Of a stretch of DNA of 5,243 nucleotides, positions 1 to 5,131 are shown in pieces. The stretch is from an uncultured bacterium. Lineage in GTDB: Bacteria; Edwardsbacteria; AC1; EtOH8. The stretch is taken from assembly GCA_937958665.1 (NCBI GenBank), contig CALGNM010000407.1:1-5243 (forward strand), read 5' to 3'. How positions within the stretch are numbered: position 1 is the first letter of the stretch; the number at the start of each line of letters is the position of its first letter. Under the pieces are notes generated by a model, which did no database searches, was not told the DNA's origin, and was given only the letters and a program-made list of their open reading frames with translations. A program made the translations under genes and the position numbers.

Positions 1-44
1 ATCGTATTCGGTGACTGGAGTTCAGACGTGTGCTCTTCCGATCT
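1..44 (+). other. Illumina TruSeq P7-side adapter (contamination)
   Basis: This is synthetic sequence. Bases 11-44 match the TruSeq read-2/multiplexing adapter exactly, from GTGACTGGAGTTC through GCTCTTCCGATCT. Bases 3-10 (CGTATTCG) sit where the i7 index belongs, and bases 1-2 (AT) match the end of the P7 primer. The same index appears, reverse-complemented, in the adapter at the other end. Any coding frame that begins here, for instance one giving the residues MCSSDL from position 28, is an artefact. Confidence 0.98.
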
Positions 45-45
45 C

Positions 46-1206
46 TTCCGGCGCACCTACATCGGCTCGATGCCGGGCCGGATCATCCAGGGTCTGAAGC
101 ATGCCGAGACCAACAACCCGGTGTTCATGCTGGACGAGGTGGACAAGATCGGGCTGGACTTCCGGGGCGACCCGGCGGCCGCCCTGCTGGAGGTGCTGGA
201 CCCCGAGCAGAACTTCTCCTTTGCCGACCACTATCTGGACGTGCCCTTCGACCTCTCCAAGGTGATGTTCATCACCACCGCCAATGTGATGGATCCCATC
301 CCCTCGGCCCTCAAGGACCGGATGGAGGTACTGGAGTTGCCGGGCTATATCGAGGAGGAGAAGCTCCACATCGCCCTGCGCTACCTGGTCCCCCGCCAGA
401 TCAAGGAGAACGGTCTGACCCCCGAACACATCAAGTTCAGCGAGGAGGCCATCACCAAGATCATCGGGGAATACACCCGGGAAGCCGGGGTGCGCAACCT
501 GGAGCGGGAGATCGCCACCATCTGCCGCAAGGTGGCCAAGGAGGTGGCTTCGGGGGAGAAAGCCCGTAAGACCGTCACCGCCGCCAGCCTCCACCGGTAT
601 CTGGGGCCCCAGAAGGTGTTTCCCGAGGTGGCCGACCGCACCGGCGAGGTGGGGATGGCCACCGGCCTGGCCTGGACCCCGGTGGGCGGGGAGATCCTGT
701 TCATCGAGGCCACCAAGATGCCGGGCAAGAAGGGGCTGAGCCTGACCGGATCGCTGGGCGAGGTGATGAAGGAGTCGGCCCAGGCCGCCCTGTCCCATAT
801 CCGGGCCAAGTCGGCCGGCTTCAAGATCGACCCCCGGTTCTTCGAGAAGTACGACATCCACATCCATGTGCCCTCCGGGGCCATCCCCAAGGACGGCCCC
901 TCGGCCGGGGTGGCCATGGCCACCGCCCTGGTGTCATTGCTGACCGAAAGGCCGGTGAAGCCCAACCTGGCCATGACCGGGGAGATCACCCTGCGGGGCA
1001 AGGTGATGCCGGTGGGGGGGATCAAGGAGAAGGTGATTGCCGCCCGGCGGGCCGGCATCCGGGAGGTGATCCTGCCGGAGCAGAACCGCAAGGACCTGGA
1101 GGAGGTGCCGGATCACGTCCAGAAGAACCTGAAGTTCCACTTCGTCACCAACATCGAGCAGGTGGTGTCGCTGGCCTTCAATTCTCCGCGGGGAAAGGGG
1201 CGCTGA
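46..1206 (+). CDS. lon: ATP-dependent Lon protease, C-terminal half (5' truncated)
   Basis: Lon is a cytosolic AAA+ serine protease that unfolds and degrades damaged and regulatory proteins. The fragment starts at the conserved [11 protein letters not shown] segment and keeps Walker B (FMLDEVDK, with the Asp-Glu pair at codons 133-138), sensor 1 (ITTAN, from 271) and the sensor-2 arginine (GVRNLERE, codon 493). The Lon-type protease domain follows. The catalytic serine lies in PKDGPSAG (codon 901-903) and the catalytic lysine in GGIKEK (codon 1030-1032). Their 43-residue separation matches S679/K722 of E. coli Lon. About half of a typical ~800-residue Lon, including the N-terminal domain and Walker A, is missing because the contig ends, not through mutation. 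The residue before RRTYIG is Phe where Lon normally has His. It falls at the adapter junction and is probably not native, so the true insert may begin nearer 49. The GT9-like gene follows after one base. Confidence 0.97.
   Translation, partial: FRRTYIGSMPGRIIQGLKHAETNNPVFMLDEVDKIGLDFRGDPAAALLEVLDPEQNFSFADHYLDVPFDLSKVMFITTANVMDPIPSALKDRMEVLELPGYIEEEKLHIALRYLVPRQIKENGLTPEHIKFSEEAITKIIGEYTREAGVRNLEREIATICRKVAKEVASGEKARKTVTAASLHRYLGPQKVFPEVADRTGEVGMATGLAWTPVGGEILFIEATKMPGKKGLSLTGSLGEVMKESAQAALSHIRAKSAGFKIDPRFFEKYDIHIHVPSGAIPKDGPSAGVAMATALVSLLTERPVKPNLAMTGEITLRGKVMPVGGIKEKVIAARRAGIREVILPEQNRKDLEEVPDHVQKNLKFHFVTNIEQVVSLAFNSPRGKGR
1193..1200 (+). promoter_or_regulatory. Shine-Dalgarno-like site for the TTG start at 1208
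   Basis: GAAAGGGG lies inside the last codons of lon, seven bases before TTG at 1208. It is an imperfect Shine-Dalgarno match, but it decides the start. The next in-frame TTG, at 1217, would be 16 bases away, and there is no in-frame ATG or GTG in this part of the gene. Its place within lon suggests the two genes are translationally coupled. Confidence 0.5.
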
Positions 1207-1207
1207 A

Positions 1208-2215
1208 TTGGGGCTGTTGACCAGATTGGCCATCGGGGCCGGAAGGAGGGCCTCCGGCCAGAAGCCGGTTGATTTCCTGGAGGTCCTCAAGAAGCCCCAA
1301 AAGATACTGTGCTATCCGGCCCAGGACGGCGGAGAATTGCTGTTGGCCATCCCGGCCATCCGGGCCATCCGCAAGCATTACCGGGAGAGCGTGCTGTCGC
1401 TGCTGGTGGACGAAAGCAAACGCTGGCTTTGGCATTTCGACACCGAGGCCGACCAGGTGATCGACTTCCATCCCAGCCAGCTCAAGGGGTTGTCATCGGG
1501 CGAGTATCGGAGGCTGCGGCGGGTTGTAGCGGCCAATAAGTTTGACCTGCTGATAGACCTGAACTACCGCCCCATGGATCTGATGTCCTACCTGCTGTCC
1601 CGCTGCGGCATTGCCGTGCGCTACGGGCAGGAGGCCGGGGATGATTATCCCTTCAAGAACTTCCTGGTGCGGGAACCGGGCCTGCCGGGGGACGAGACCC
1701 TGCGAAGCCTGGCTCTGATCCGGGCTTTGGGGGCCTACTCCGGGCAACATCCAACCTGGCCGAGGCTGGTGGGGCAGGAGGGTAAGCGTGAATTCCGGGA
1801 AAAGCTAAAGGAGCAGGGCCTTAAAAGGGGCCAATCGATAGTGACCCTGGACGCCGGCAATTGGAAGGTAAGGAACCTGCAATCAATTTTGGCCTTGCTG
1901 TCCCGCGATTCCCGGCTCCGGCTGGCTATGCTTAATTCCCCCCCAAATTTCAGGGCCAGCGATCAACTGACCATAATCGATCCAGCTTCCGGGGTCGAGA
2001 CCGCAGAGGTTCTGGCCCAATCCCGGGGATTTATCGGAAGCAAGAATGACCTGTTCTCCATGGCCTACATCCAGAAGGTGCCTTGCCTGATCACTGTGCC
2101 ATCAGGCACCAAAGGTTTGCCGGCGGCCGGTGACCATCTGACCATCAGAACCGGCCGGTTGCCTTTCGAGTTGGAGCCGGGGGAGATGGAGGGATTCCTG
2201 CAGAAAATATTTTAA
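1208..2215 (+). CDS. Divergent GT9-like (heptosyltransferase-fold) protein, active-site motifs degenerate
   Basis: The 335-residue protein has the two-Rossmann layout of glycosyltransferase family 9 (ADP-heptose:LPS heptosyltransferases). The opening strand and helix KILCYPAQDGGELLLAIPA (residues 32-50) matches the family's ILxxRxxxLGDxLLATPA. FDLLIDLNYRPMDLMSYLLS, then a VRYG element, matches the conserved FDLxIDLxG region. ETAEVLAQSRGFIGSKNDLF (ending near residue 282) matches the donor-site region. In this hand alignment the usual acidic residue of GD is Glu43, and the DTGxxH donor motif reads KNDxxS (Lys279 to Ser284), so the Asp and His are lost. Catalysis is therefore doubtful, and a non-catalytic or altered envelope-sugar role is possible. 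There is no signal peptide or membrane segment, which fits a cytosolic or membrane-peripheral protein. It starts at TTG one base after the lon stop and is probably cotranscribed with lon. Its 3' end carries the AT-rich block and lies just before the next promoter. The fold is fairly sure; the activity is not. Confidence 0.7.
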   Translation: MGLLTRLAIGAGRRASGQKPVDFLEVLKKPQKILCYPAQDGGELLLAIPAIRAIRKHYRESVLSLLVDESKRWLWHFDTEADQVIDFHPSQLKGLSSGEYRRLRRVVAANKFDLLIDLNYRPMDLMSYLLSRCGIAVRYGQEAGDDYPFKNFLVREPGLPGDETLRSLALIRALGAYSGQHPTWPRLVGQEGKREFREKLKEQGLKRGQSIVTLDAGNWKVRNLQSILALLSRDSRLRLAMLNSPPNFRASDQLTIIDPASGVETAEVLAQSRGFIGSKNDLFSMAYIQKVPCLITVPSGTKGLPAAGDHLTIRTGRLPFELEPGEMEGFLQKIF

Positions 2216-2223
2216 GTTTGCTA

Positions 2224-2253
2224 TTGACAAACACCTCTCCGAAATTGTATCAT
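2224..2253 (+). promoter_or_regulatory. Sigma-70-type promoter of the fmdB-hup operon
   Basis: A perfect -35 hexamer TTGACA (2224-2229) is followed, after 18 bases, by TATCAT (2248-2253), one mismatch from the -10 consensus. An AT-rich block (AAAATATTTTAAGTTT, 2204-2219) lies directly upstream, overlaps the 3' end of the GT9-like gene, and may act as an UP element. The expected transcription start is about 2259-2261, which coincides with the ATG at 2260. Confidence 0.8.
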
Positions 2254-2259
2254 AATACT

Positions 2260-2478
2260 ATGCCAATCTTTGAGTTTGAGTGCGGCGAATGCAAACACAG
2301 ATTTGAACAGCTGATGCGGGCATCGGAAAAGGCGCCATTATGTCCCCGGTGCGGCGGGCACAAGGCCGAGAAGCTGTTCTCCGCCTTCGGTTGCCGGACC
2401 GAGGGAGGATTCACATCCAGCAGTAAATCCGGAGGCTGCGGCGGCTGTTCATCCCATAACTGTTCCAGTTGCAAGTAA
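2260..2478 (+). CDS. FmdB-family zinc-ribbon protein
   Basis: This 72-residue protein begins MPIFEFECGECKHRFE, the hallmark N-terminus of the FmdB/CxxC_CxxC_SSSS regulatory-protein family. C8xxC11 and C28xxC31 form the zinc ribbon. The C-terminal tail is rich in Ser and Gly and adds a second cysteine set, C60xxC63 and C68xxC71, so a second metal site is possible. The family's role is poorly defined; links to transcription of formamidase/amidase genes have given it its name. I chose ATG 2260 rather than an upstream in-frame TTG at 2218, because that extension would translate the promoter and because the family motif starts exactly here. No Shine-Dalgarno site precedes the ATG, and the mapped promoter predicts transcription starting on it, so the mRNA is probably leaderless. 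It is the first gene of a three-gene operon. Its TAA stop (2476-2478) overlaps the ribosome-binding site of the HU gene. Confidence 0.9.
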   Translation: MPIFEFECGECKHRFEQLMRASEKAPLCPRCGGHKAEKLFSAFGCRTEGGFTSSSKSGGCGGCSSHNCSSCK

Positions 2479-2484
2479 GGAGGT
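2477..2484 (+). promoter_or_regulatory. Strong Shine-Dalgarno site of the HU gene, overlapping the fmdB stop
   Basis: AAGGAGGT is a full anti-SD complement six bases before ATG 2491. It shares two bases with the fmdB TAA codon, so ribosomes terminating on fmdB sit on it. The longer block AAGGAGGTTCC recurs unchanged before the gene at 2810. Confidence 0.9.
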
Positions 2485-2490
2485 TCCTCA

Positions 2491-2772
2491 ATGACTAAGG
2501 CTGATCTGGTGAAATTGGTGTGTGACAAAACCGGAGTCACCCAGCGGGATGCCAAGATCGTGGTCGACTCTTTCCTGGATGTGATCGCCCTCACCCTGAG
2601 CGAGGGCAAGAACATAGAGATCAGGGGGTTCGGGCGCTTCAAGGTCAAGGAGCGCAAGCCCAGACTGGCCCGAAACCCAAGACGGCCGGCCGAGACCGTC
2701 CAGATACCGGCCAGGCTGGTGCCCATCTTCCAGCCCTCCAACGAGCTGAAGGCCCAGGTGTCCAAGAAATAA
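2491..2772 (+). CDS. hup: HU/IHF-family DNA-binding protein
   Basis: HU and IHF proteins are small dimeric nucleoid proteins that bind and bend DNA. The 93-residue length is standard. The N-terminal helices (MTKADLVKLVCDKTGVTQRDAK, with a typical TKADLV opening) form the dimer body. IEIRGFGRFKVKERK (about residues 42-56) is the beta saddle. ARNPRR (60-65) marks the DNA-contacting arm, with Pro63 at the position that intercalates into DNA in HU. The arm and return strand QIPARLVPIFQPSNELK (71-87) resemble IHF as much as HU, so the subtype is open. The gene has a strong ribosome-binding site, lies 12 bases after fmdB and 37 bases before the basic small protein, and is cotranscribed with both from the 2224 promoter. 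No key residue appears to be missing. The gene symbol is a family-level label. Confidence 0.96.
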   Translation: MTKADLVKLVCDKTGVTQRDAKIVVDSFLDVIALTLSEGKNIEIRGFGRFKVKERKPRLARNPRRPAETVQIPARLVPIFQPSNELKAQVSKK

Positions 2773-2809
2773 CCATCTACACATAAAACACGAAGGAGGT
2801 TCCCGTTTA

Positions 2810-2905
2810 ATGCCCTGCGGTAAGAAGAAGAAGAAGCACAAGATAGCCACCCATAAGCGGAAAAAACGCTTGAGAGCCAACCGGCACAAGAAGAAGATCC
2901 GGTAG
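2810..2905 (+). CDS. 31-residue basic protein, bS22/mS38 (AURKAIP1/COX24)-like ribosomal protein candidate
   Basis: The reading frame ATG 2810 to TAG 2903 encodes 31 residues, more than half of them Lys, Arg or His. It begins MPCGKKKKKHK and continues with ATHKRKKRLRANRHKKK. The core (HK, then THKRKKRLRxNRHKKK) matches, from memory, the small Bacteroidota proteins annotated as AURKAIP1/COX24-domain. These are related to mycobacterial bS22 and mitochondrial mS38, basic peptides embedded in the small ribosomal subunit. No other identity fits as well. AAGGAGGT at 2793-2800, nine bases before the ATG, supports translation, and the stop codon lies just before an intrinsic terminator. It is the last gene of the fmdB-hup operon. 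It is short enough to be missed by gene callers with a length cutoff. The family match is confident; ribosome placement in this organism is inferred. Confidence 0.87.
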   Translation: MPCGKKKKKHKIATHKRKKRLRANRHKKKIR

Positions 2906-2911
2906 CCAAGG

Positions 2912-2946
2912 GGCGGGCTGTGCCGAAAGGCAGAAGCCCGCCTTTT
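2912..2946 (+). terminator. Intrinsic terminator of the fmdB-hup-bS22-like operon
   Basis: GGCGGGCT (2912-2919) pairs perfectly with AGCCCGCC (2935-2942). Between them TGCC (2921-2924) and GGCA (2929-2932) pair around a GAAA tetraloop. TTTT (2943-2946) follows. Outer CCAAG (2906-2910) can also pair with CTTGG (2948-2952). It starts seven bases after the small-protein stop codon. Confidence 0.92.
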
Positions 2947-2983
2947 GCTTGGATGTTTGCCGGAGAATATTTTTAAATTTCTA

Positions 2984-3012
2984 TTGACTTCATCAGGCTT
3001 ATGGTATAAAAT
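2984..3012 (+). promoter_or_regulatory. Sigma-70-type promoter of the outer-membrane protein gene
   Basis: TTGACT (2984-2989) and TAAAAT (3007-3012), each one mismatch from consensus, are separated by 17 bases. The AT-rich block AATATTTTTAAATTT (2966-2980) and CTATTGAC (2981-2988) closely repeat the arrangement before fmdB. The expected start near 3019 gives a leader of about 50 bases, A-rich towards its 3' end, with GAGGAG (3057-3062) as the ribosome-binding site. Confidence 0.75.
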
Positions 3013-3069
3013 TCCCGGAAGTCAATCAACCAAATCACCTAAAACCAAAAACAAACGAGGAGCAACCAC

Positions 3070-3645
3070 ATGAAGAAACTGGCTTTGGTCCTGCTGGCCG
3101 TGGCGGCCTTGGGTTCCATGTCCTACGCCCAGAAGGGCGCGATGTCCATCGGCGGCGACGTCGGCCTGTTCATGCCCACCGGCGACATGGGCGACTACTT
3201 GTCCATGGGCTTTGGCCTCTGCCCCAACTTCAGCTACATGATGAACGAGAAGCTGGCTATCACCGGGACTGTGGGATACGTGATGTGGGGCGCCAAGGAG
3301 GAGATAATGGGCCTGGAGACCAGCTTCACTGACATGCCGCTCAAGGCCGGGGCCAAGTATTACTTCGGCGAGGGCAAGATGAAACCCTACGGCCTGGGAG
3401 AGTTCGGATTCCACATGCTGAAGGCCTCCGTCAAGGGCACTATCGACATGGGTTGGCTGGGCACTTACGAGGTTGACGAGTCCTCCAGCTCCACCGAGAT
3501 GGGCTTCTCGGTGGGCGCCGGCTTCGAGATGCCGATGAACGAGAAGATGGCCCTCAACGTTCTGGCCCAGTACGAGTCGATCATGGATGACGAATCGTTC
3601 AACAACATTGTCATCAAGGCCGGCATCAAGTACGACCTGAAGTAA
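3070..3645 (+). CDS. Small outer-membrane beta-barrel protein, methionine-rich
   Basis: The 191-residue precursor has a clear Sec signal peptide: MKK, a hydrophobic core (LALVLLAVAALG), and a cleavage site after SYA (residue 20). The mature ~171 residues alternate polar and hydrophobic residues in short strands rich in Gly and aromatic residues, separated by acidic loops. This is typical of eight-stranded barrels of the OmpA-like/OMP_b-brl group. Strand-turn elements around MNEK recur (MMNEKLAITGTVGY and PMNEKMALNVLAQY). The last strand ends KAGIKYDLK, so the usual terminal aromatic residue is missing. Methionine is unusually common, 19 of 191 residues. The gene has its own promoter, a good ribosome-binding site seven bases before the ATG, tandem TAA stops and its own terminator, so it is monocistronic and probably well expressed. 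The ligand and function are unknown; a structural or adhesive role is as likely as transport. Confidence 0.85.
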   Translation: MKKLALVLLAVAALGSMSYAQKGAMSIGGDVGLFMPTGDMGDYLSMGFGLCPNFSYMMNEKLAITGTVGYVMWGAKEEIMGLETSFTDMPLKAGAKYYFGEGKMKPYGLGEFGFHMLKASVKGTIDMGWLGTYEVDESSSSTEMGFSVGAGFEMPMNEKMALNVLAQYESIMDDESFNNIVIKAGIKYDLK

Positions 3646-3659
3646 TAATTCCCTTTCCA

Positions 3660-3684
3660 AAGCCCCGCCTCGGCGGGGCTTCTT
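3660..3684 (+). terminator. Intrinsic terminator after the outer-membrane protein gene
   Basis: AAGCCCCGC (3660-3668) pairs with GCGGGGCTT (3673-3681) around a four-base loop (CTCG). The run after the stem is TTCTT (3680-3684), partly inside the stem, so the T-tract is weak although the hairpin is very stable. It lies 14 bases after the first TAA stop. Confidence 0.85.
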
Positions 3685-3695
3685 GGTTTGCCCCG

Positions 3696-3920
3696 ATGTC
3701 ATACCATGGCAAGCGAGTATCCACCTTCCATGGATCCCCCTTTACAGGGGGATGACAGAGCCCAATGTTTTCGCCCTATGTCATACTCGCGCAAGTGAGT
3801 ATACATGTTCCATGGATCCCCCTTTTCAGGGGGATGACAGAACCCAACGGTGTTGCCCTATGTCATACTCGCGCAAGCGAGTATCCAGGGTATACGGATG
3901 CCCTTTGCAGGGTATGATAG
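3696..3920. repeat. Tandem array of three two-hairpin (REP/MITE-like) repeats, 82-base period
   Basis: Three copies begin ATGTCATAC at 3696, 3778 and 3860, an exact 82-base period. Units A (3696-3758) and B (3778-3840) are 63 bases long and C (3860-3920) is 61. Spacers of 19 bases follow A and B. Each unit has outer TGTCAT and ATGACA (ATGATA in C) that pair. Inside are a first hairpin, best in C (ATACTCGC, loop GCAA, GCGAGTAT), and a second hairpin (ATCCCCCT, four-base loop, AGGGGGAT in A and B). The unit can thus fold as a three-way junction on either strand. The 3685-3982 stretch holds no convincing gene. The layout resembles REP/BIME-type intergenic repeats; no transposase is present in the window. 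Confidence 0.9.
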
Positions 3921-3943
3921 TAGGGCTGGCGCTGTTTAAACCT

Positions 3944-3971
3944 TTTGCACCGAAACCCTGTCTAATATACT
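3944..3971 (+). promoter_or_regulatory. Candidate promoter of the sigma-factor operon
   Basis: TATACT (3966-3971) is a good -10 hexamer, and TTTGCA (3944-3949), 16 bases upstream, is a weak -35. Transcription would start near 3978, about five bases before the sigma ATG. An alternative reading is an ECF-type promoter with TAAACC (3937-3942) and GTCTAA (3960-3965) at 17-base spacing, which would allow autoregulation. The two overlap and cannot be separated by eye. Confidence 0.45.
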
Positions 3972-3982
3972 GTAACAAGCTG

Positions 3983-4552
3983 ATGGGCGATCCGCTAGAC
4001 ATTGCCATACAAGAGGTAAAGGAAGGAAATTCAAGCTCCTTCAACCAAGTGATCCATGCTCACCAGCAGGGCATCTTCCGCCTTTGCTTCCGGCTGACCG
4101 GCAATGTGGAGGATGCCAAGGACCTCACCCAGGAGGTGTTCATCCGGGCCCTCAAGGGCATAAAAAATTTCCGGGGCGACAGCGACATCAAAACCTGGCT
4201 GTACCGGATCGCCATCAATGCCGGATCCACCTGGCGCCGCCAAAACCTGGGCCAGACCGTGTCAATGGAGGAGACCGGTGACCTGGAGGACACCAAACAG
4301 CCCGACCCCATGCTTCAGAAAAGGATCTCCCGGGCCGTGGAGTCCCTGCCCTTTAAGCAGCGCACCGTTTTTGTAATGCATCATTACGAGGGGTACAAGC
4401 ACGAGGAGATTGCCAGCATCACCAACCGCTCGCTGGGCAGCGTCAAGGCCAACTATTTCCAGGCCGTCCAAAAGCTAAAGGAAAAATTGCAGGATCTGTC
4501 CGGCCATGCCGTAGAACGGGAGGTTGGCGGAGCCGGGGCCGGGAATTCATAA
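3983..4552 (+). CDS. ECF-type RNA polymerase sigma factor
   Basis: This 189-residue protein is a two-domain group 4 (ECF) sigma factor that would direct RNA polymerase to a stress or envelope regulon. Region 2 covers about residues 20-86. DAKDLTQEVFIRAL (44-57) is the core-binding helix of region 2.2, and DIKTWLYRIAINAGSTWRR (68-86) is the -10-recognition region 2.3/2.4. A short linker rich in Glu and Asp leads to region 4. SLPFKQRTVFVMHHYEGYKH (121-140) is followed by the helix-turn-helix EEIASITNRSLGSVKANYFQ (141-160), which contacts the -35 element. Region 3 is absent, as usual for this group. I chose ATG 3983. The frame is open upstream to 3683, but that stretch is the repeat array. There is no clear Shine-Dalgarno site, so initiation may be near-leaderless. 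The next gene encodes a probable membrane anti-sigma factor. The regulon and signal are unknown. Confidence 0.93.
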   Translation: MGDPLDIAIQEVKEGNSSSFNQVIHAHQQGIFRLCFRLTGNVEDAKDLTQEVFIRALKGIKNFRGDSDIKTWLYRIAINAGSTWRRQNLGQTVSMEETGDLEDTKQPDPMLQKRISRAVESLPFKQRTVFVMHHYEGYKHEEIASITNRSLGSVKANYFQAVQKLKEKLQDLSGHAVEREVGGAGAGNS

Positions 4553-4631
4553 ACGGCCAACAGCGGACATAATGCTTAAAAAATGCGGCCGGCACTGGAA
4601 ATCCAAGGAACCCAAGGGCAATGGAGGCGCC

Positions 4632-5129
4632 ATGAAAAATACCAAAGAAAACATGACCGACCGGGAACTGTCCGGGCTGATGGATAAGTGGCGGGTGGAG
4701 ATGCCCGACCAGCAGTTCTTCGCCAATTTGCCGGCGGTGGTCCAGGCCGGGGCCGGGCAAAACAGCCTTCCCTGGTGGAGGGCAATATTGTCGCCCCTGC
4801 CGGCCATGTCGTTTGGGCTGATCGCCCTGCTGTCGGTGGGGCTCTTTGGCCTGGGCCAGAGGATGGCGGCCGAGAACGGCCTGGCCCGGGCGGCCGCCCG
4901 CTGGGCCTCGGAGGACTACGGCTGGGCCAGTATCGACCGGGCCCTGGAGTCGGTCTCGGGGGATCTGGCCGCCACCCCGGGCCAGCGTCTGGAGGAGTAT
5001 CTGTCGATATTGGACCGGGGGACCTACCAGTCTAGCCGTATCACCCCCGGATCTCACGAAATCATTGACAACCTTTCGGATGATGACCTGGAACTGCTGA
5101 TAGATGAACTTCAGAAATCGAGGAGCTGA
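4632..5129 (+). CDS. Putative single-pass membrane anti-sigma factor
   Basis: The 165-residue protein has a cytosolic N-terminus of about 50 residues (TDRELSGLMDKWRVEMPDQQFF). An interfacial PWWR (47-50) leads into one membrane segment at about 51-75 (AILSPLPAMSFGLIALLSVG onward). The outer domain of about 90 residues ends in an acidic helix (LSDDDLELLIDEL). This N-in layout, placed directly after an ECF sigma gene, is typical of membrane anti-sigma factors that hold the sigma factor until an envelope signal releases it. No HxxxCxxC zinc motif (ZAS) is present, and I do not recognise a named family, so the role rests mainly on context. ATG 4632 follows GGAGG (4623-4627) with a short four-base spacing. 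In-frame ATG 4572 is an alternative that would add 20 residues. The gap to the sigma gene is 79 bases. A start codon for the next gene follows two bases after its stop. Confidence 0.65.
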   Translation: MKNTKENMTDRELSGLMDKWRVEMPDQQFFANLPAVVQAGAGQNSLPWWRAILSPLPAMSFGLIALLSVGLFGLGQRMAAENGLARAAARWASEDYGWASIDRALESVSGDLAATPGQRLEEYLSILDRGTYQSSRITPGSHEIIDNLSDDDLELLIDELQKSRS

Positions 5130-5131
5130 TT

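Noticed and set aside
22-867. Long open frame on the minus strand opposite lon, ending in EIGRAHV
   Set aside because: It is antisense to a well-conserved Lon sequence, its composition is typical of GC-rich shadow frames, and its C-terminus is encoded by adapter.
2218-2259. TTG start for the FmdB protein 14 codons upstream
   Set aside because: The extension would translate the -35 and -10 elements, has no ribosome-binding site and is not part of the FmdB family sequence.
2810-2905. Low-complexity Lys/Arg run without coding meaning
   Set aside because: A perfect Shine-Dalgarno site, a recognisable family core and a terminator directly after the stop support a real gene.
3696-3920. CRISPR array
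   Set aside because: Only three copies of 61-63 bases exist, the two spacers resemble each other, and the units contain two hairpins each; this is an intergenic palindromic repeat.
3683-3982. A 100-codon N-terminal extension of the sigma factor
   Set aside because: It translates the terminator edge and the repeat array. The 82-base period shifts the frame each time, so no peptide repeat results, and ECF sigma factors begin where ATG 3983 places the start.
4524-4631. Longer start (TTG 4524) for the anti-sigma gene, overlapping the sigma gene
   Set aside because: No good ribosome-binding site is seen, the added residues are low in hydrophobic content with no conserved look, and ATG 4632 has GGAGG just upstream.
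4443-5057. Minus-strand open frame of about 200 codons opposite the anti-sigma gene
   Set aside because: It spans the end of the sigma gene and most of the anti-sigma gene, has no ribosome-binding site that I could see, and has the Pro/Gly/Arg-rich content of a shadow frame.
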